Source of the DNA: Pseudaquidulcibacter sp041917055
Lineage (GTDB): Bacteria; Pseudomonadota; Alphaproteobacteria; Caulobacterales; Aquidulcibacteraceae
Assembly (NCBI GenBank): GCA_041917055.1
Contig: JAYRYJ010000009.1
Coordinates: forward strand, 1-64,000
Direction of reading: 5' to 3'
DNA length: 64,000 nucleotides
Shown: in pieces, positions 63,513 to 64,000 of the stretch
Layout: each line of letters begins with the position of its first letter
Numbering within the stretch: the stretch's first letter is position 1
Made by a program: the position numbers and the translations under genes
The notes under the pieces: model-generated
Told to the model about the DNA's origin: nothing
Database searches by the model: none
The model's input: the letters and a program-made list of their open reading frames with translations, nothing else

Positions 63513-63552
63513 AATATGTTATTCAAGCATACAGCTCAAACAAGCGCAATTA

Positions 63553-63590
63553 TGCACACATCTGCGCACACATGTGCGCAGATGTGTGCA
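63553..63590. repeat. Palindrome with 18-base perfect arms
   Basis: Bases 63553-63570 are complementary to 63573-63590 with no mismatch, around CA. The arms are rich in alternating purine-pyrimidine (GCACACA, GCGCACA) and hence could form cruciform or Z-like structure. No T-run follows, so it is not a usual terminator. Confidence 0.75.
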
Positions 63591-63841
63591 CCAAATAAAT
63601 CAATTAGACATAACTAATTGTATTTAATTATAAAAATGACAGATTTGAGACATCATAACAACGATGGTTTAAGGCAATATCAATTTGTGCAATTTCTATC
63701 GAAGAAACTGAATTGTTACCCGCGCTTTTTAGGCAATGACAAGGCCAATATTCCCTTGGCATTTTAGGCTTTACACTTGAAGTTTACAAAACAGCCGCTG
63801 GCAATAACCAAAAAAGGTTTATACAAATAATAATCGTCGCA

Positions 63842-64000
63842 CTATTTCGTTGCTTCTGCTGTGCCTTCTCTGCGTGGGTCGGCGGCGCCTATTAATTTGC
63901 CGTTTTTGACCATAATACCATGAAGGCCGGAGGCTTCGGGATTGCCTGATGAAGTGAAAGGGTGTCCCAAAGCCTCTAATTCGAGGCGAAGTTTTTCGTC
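63842..64000 (-). CDS. ggt: Gamma-glutamyltransferase, C-terminal end (partial)
   Basis: The frame is open from the right edge and ends with 52 residues and a TAG. GHPFTSSGNPEASGLHGI and the terminal GAADPRREGTAEA are the C-terminal signature of gamma-glutamyltranspeptidases, periplasmic enzymes that cleave glutathione and related gamma-glutamyl amides. The catalytic Thr and the signal peptide must lie outside the window. Confidence 0.85.
   Translation of the reverse strand, partial: DEKLRLELEALGHPFTSSGNPEASGLHGIMVKNGKLIGAADPRREGTAEATK

Larger units (their letters stand above)
63384..63841. other. 458-base gene-free stretch with repeats and palindromes
   Basis: AT-rich spacer between the amidohydrolase and the convergent ggt end. 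It contains a 12-base palindrome TGATAATTATCA (63461-63472), three AATTATC-led units of 16 bases (63465-63512), a palindrome with 18-base arms (63553-63590) and CAATTAG-N6-CTAATTG (63601-63620). Two small frames (63516-63617 and 63636-63767) lack ribosome sites and are not called as genes. Confidence 0.7.

Noticed and set aside
63516..63617. 33-residue frame through the large palindrome
   Set aside because: His/Thr/Ala-rich only because the palindrome is translated; no ribosome site.
63636..63767. 43-residue frame in the last spacer
   Set aside because: No ribosome site and no hydrophobic or other recognisable feature; chance frame in AT-rich DNA is likely.
1..64000. tRNA, rRNA, CRISPR or transposase genes
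   Set aside because: I looked through the spacers for cloverleaf-like sequences, regular short repeats and DDE transposase motifs and found none that I could support; a tRNAscan or Rfam search was not possible.

Overview
The window is a compact bacterial chromosome segment, visibly below 50% GC, with about 70 protein genes, short spacers and no rRNA, tRNA, CRISPR array, transposase or phage module that I can recognise. The gene content suggests an alphaproteobacterium: a pgk-thiE-inositol monophosphatase run, a MotA stator subunit, DUF1272, DUF3667, DUF4153 and DUF885 proteins, a DctA carrier, a two-domain YejF-type ABC ATPase, and group 3 truncated haemoglobin. The order is not certain from sequence alone. 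Both ends cut genes: an upstream reading frame may end at base 23, and a gamma-glutamyltransferase runs off the right end.

Layout. 1-10 kb: arsenite carrier Acr3, UvrD-type helicase, two poorly known proteins, then pgk, thiE, a TonB-like protein, inositol monophosphatase, an ATP-grasp enzyme and an adenosine kinase-like sugar kinase. 10-16 kb: a Pro-rich lipoprotein, release factor 1, an orphan LuxR-type regulator with a small Cys-rich partner, a cupin, a membrane-anchored HTH regulator coupled to a cytochrome b561 with a charged tail, a DUF3667 protein and truncated haemoglobin. 16-32 kb: two MltB-type transglycosylases, an unusual membrane alpha/beta-hydrolase, a DUF885 Tat lipoprotein, two toxin-antitoxin pairs, acetyl-CoA synthetase, creatininase, a WecG/TagA glycosyltransferase and MnmC. 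32-46 kb: an Ala-rich lipoprotein, MotA, ArgE, an FKBP lipoprotein, threonine ammonia-lyase, a Kef-type antiporter, an S9 peptidase, DctA, a Rieske oxygenase and a Cys-rich Sel1-repeat protein. 46-64 kb: YejF, an M61 peptidase, a 2OG-Fe(II) oxygenase, a third toxin-antitoxin pair beside a putative PD-(D/E)XK nuclease, hemC-hemD-DUF4153, three tandem secreted tail-collar-like proteins, an outer-membrane barrel, DUF1272, MetY, DUF1697, an amidohydrolase and the ggt 3' end.

Most genes are housekeeping or envelope functions: haem synthesis, tRNA modification, amino-acid metabolism, peptidoglycan turnover and many exported hydrolases. The least explained parts are (i) the three secreted collar-fold paralogues behind a hairpin that buries their ribosome-binding site, (ii) a 168-bp inverted-repeat element that supplies the stop codons of both flanking genes, (iii) a 458-bp gene-free stretch with 16-bp iteron-like repeats and a large palindrome, (iv) the orphan LuxR unit with a lux-box-sized palindrome, and (v) a 674-residue membrane protein with a complete hydrolase triad and an apparent second degenerate hydrolase-like half.
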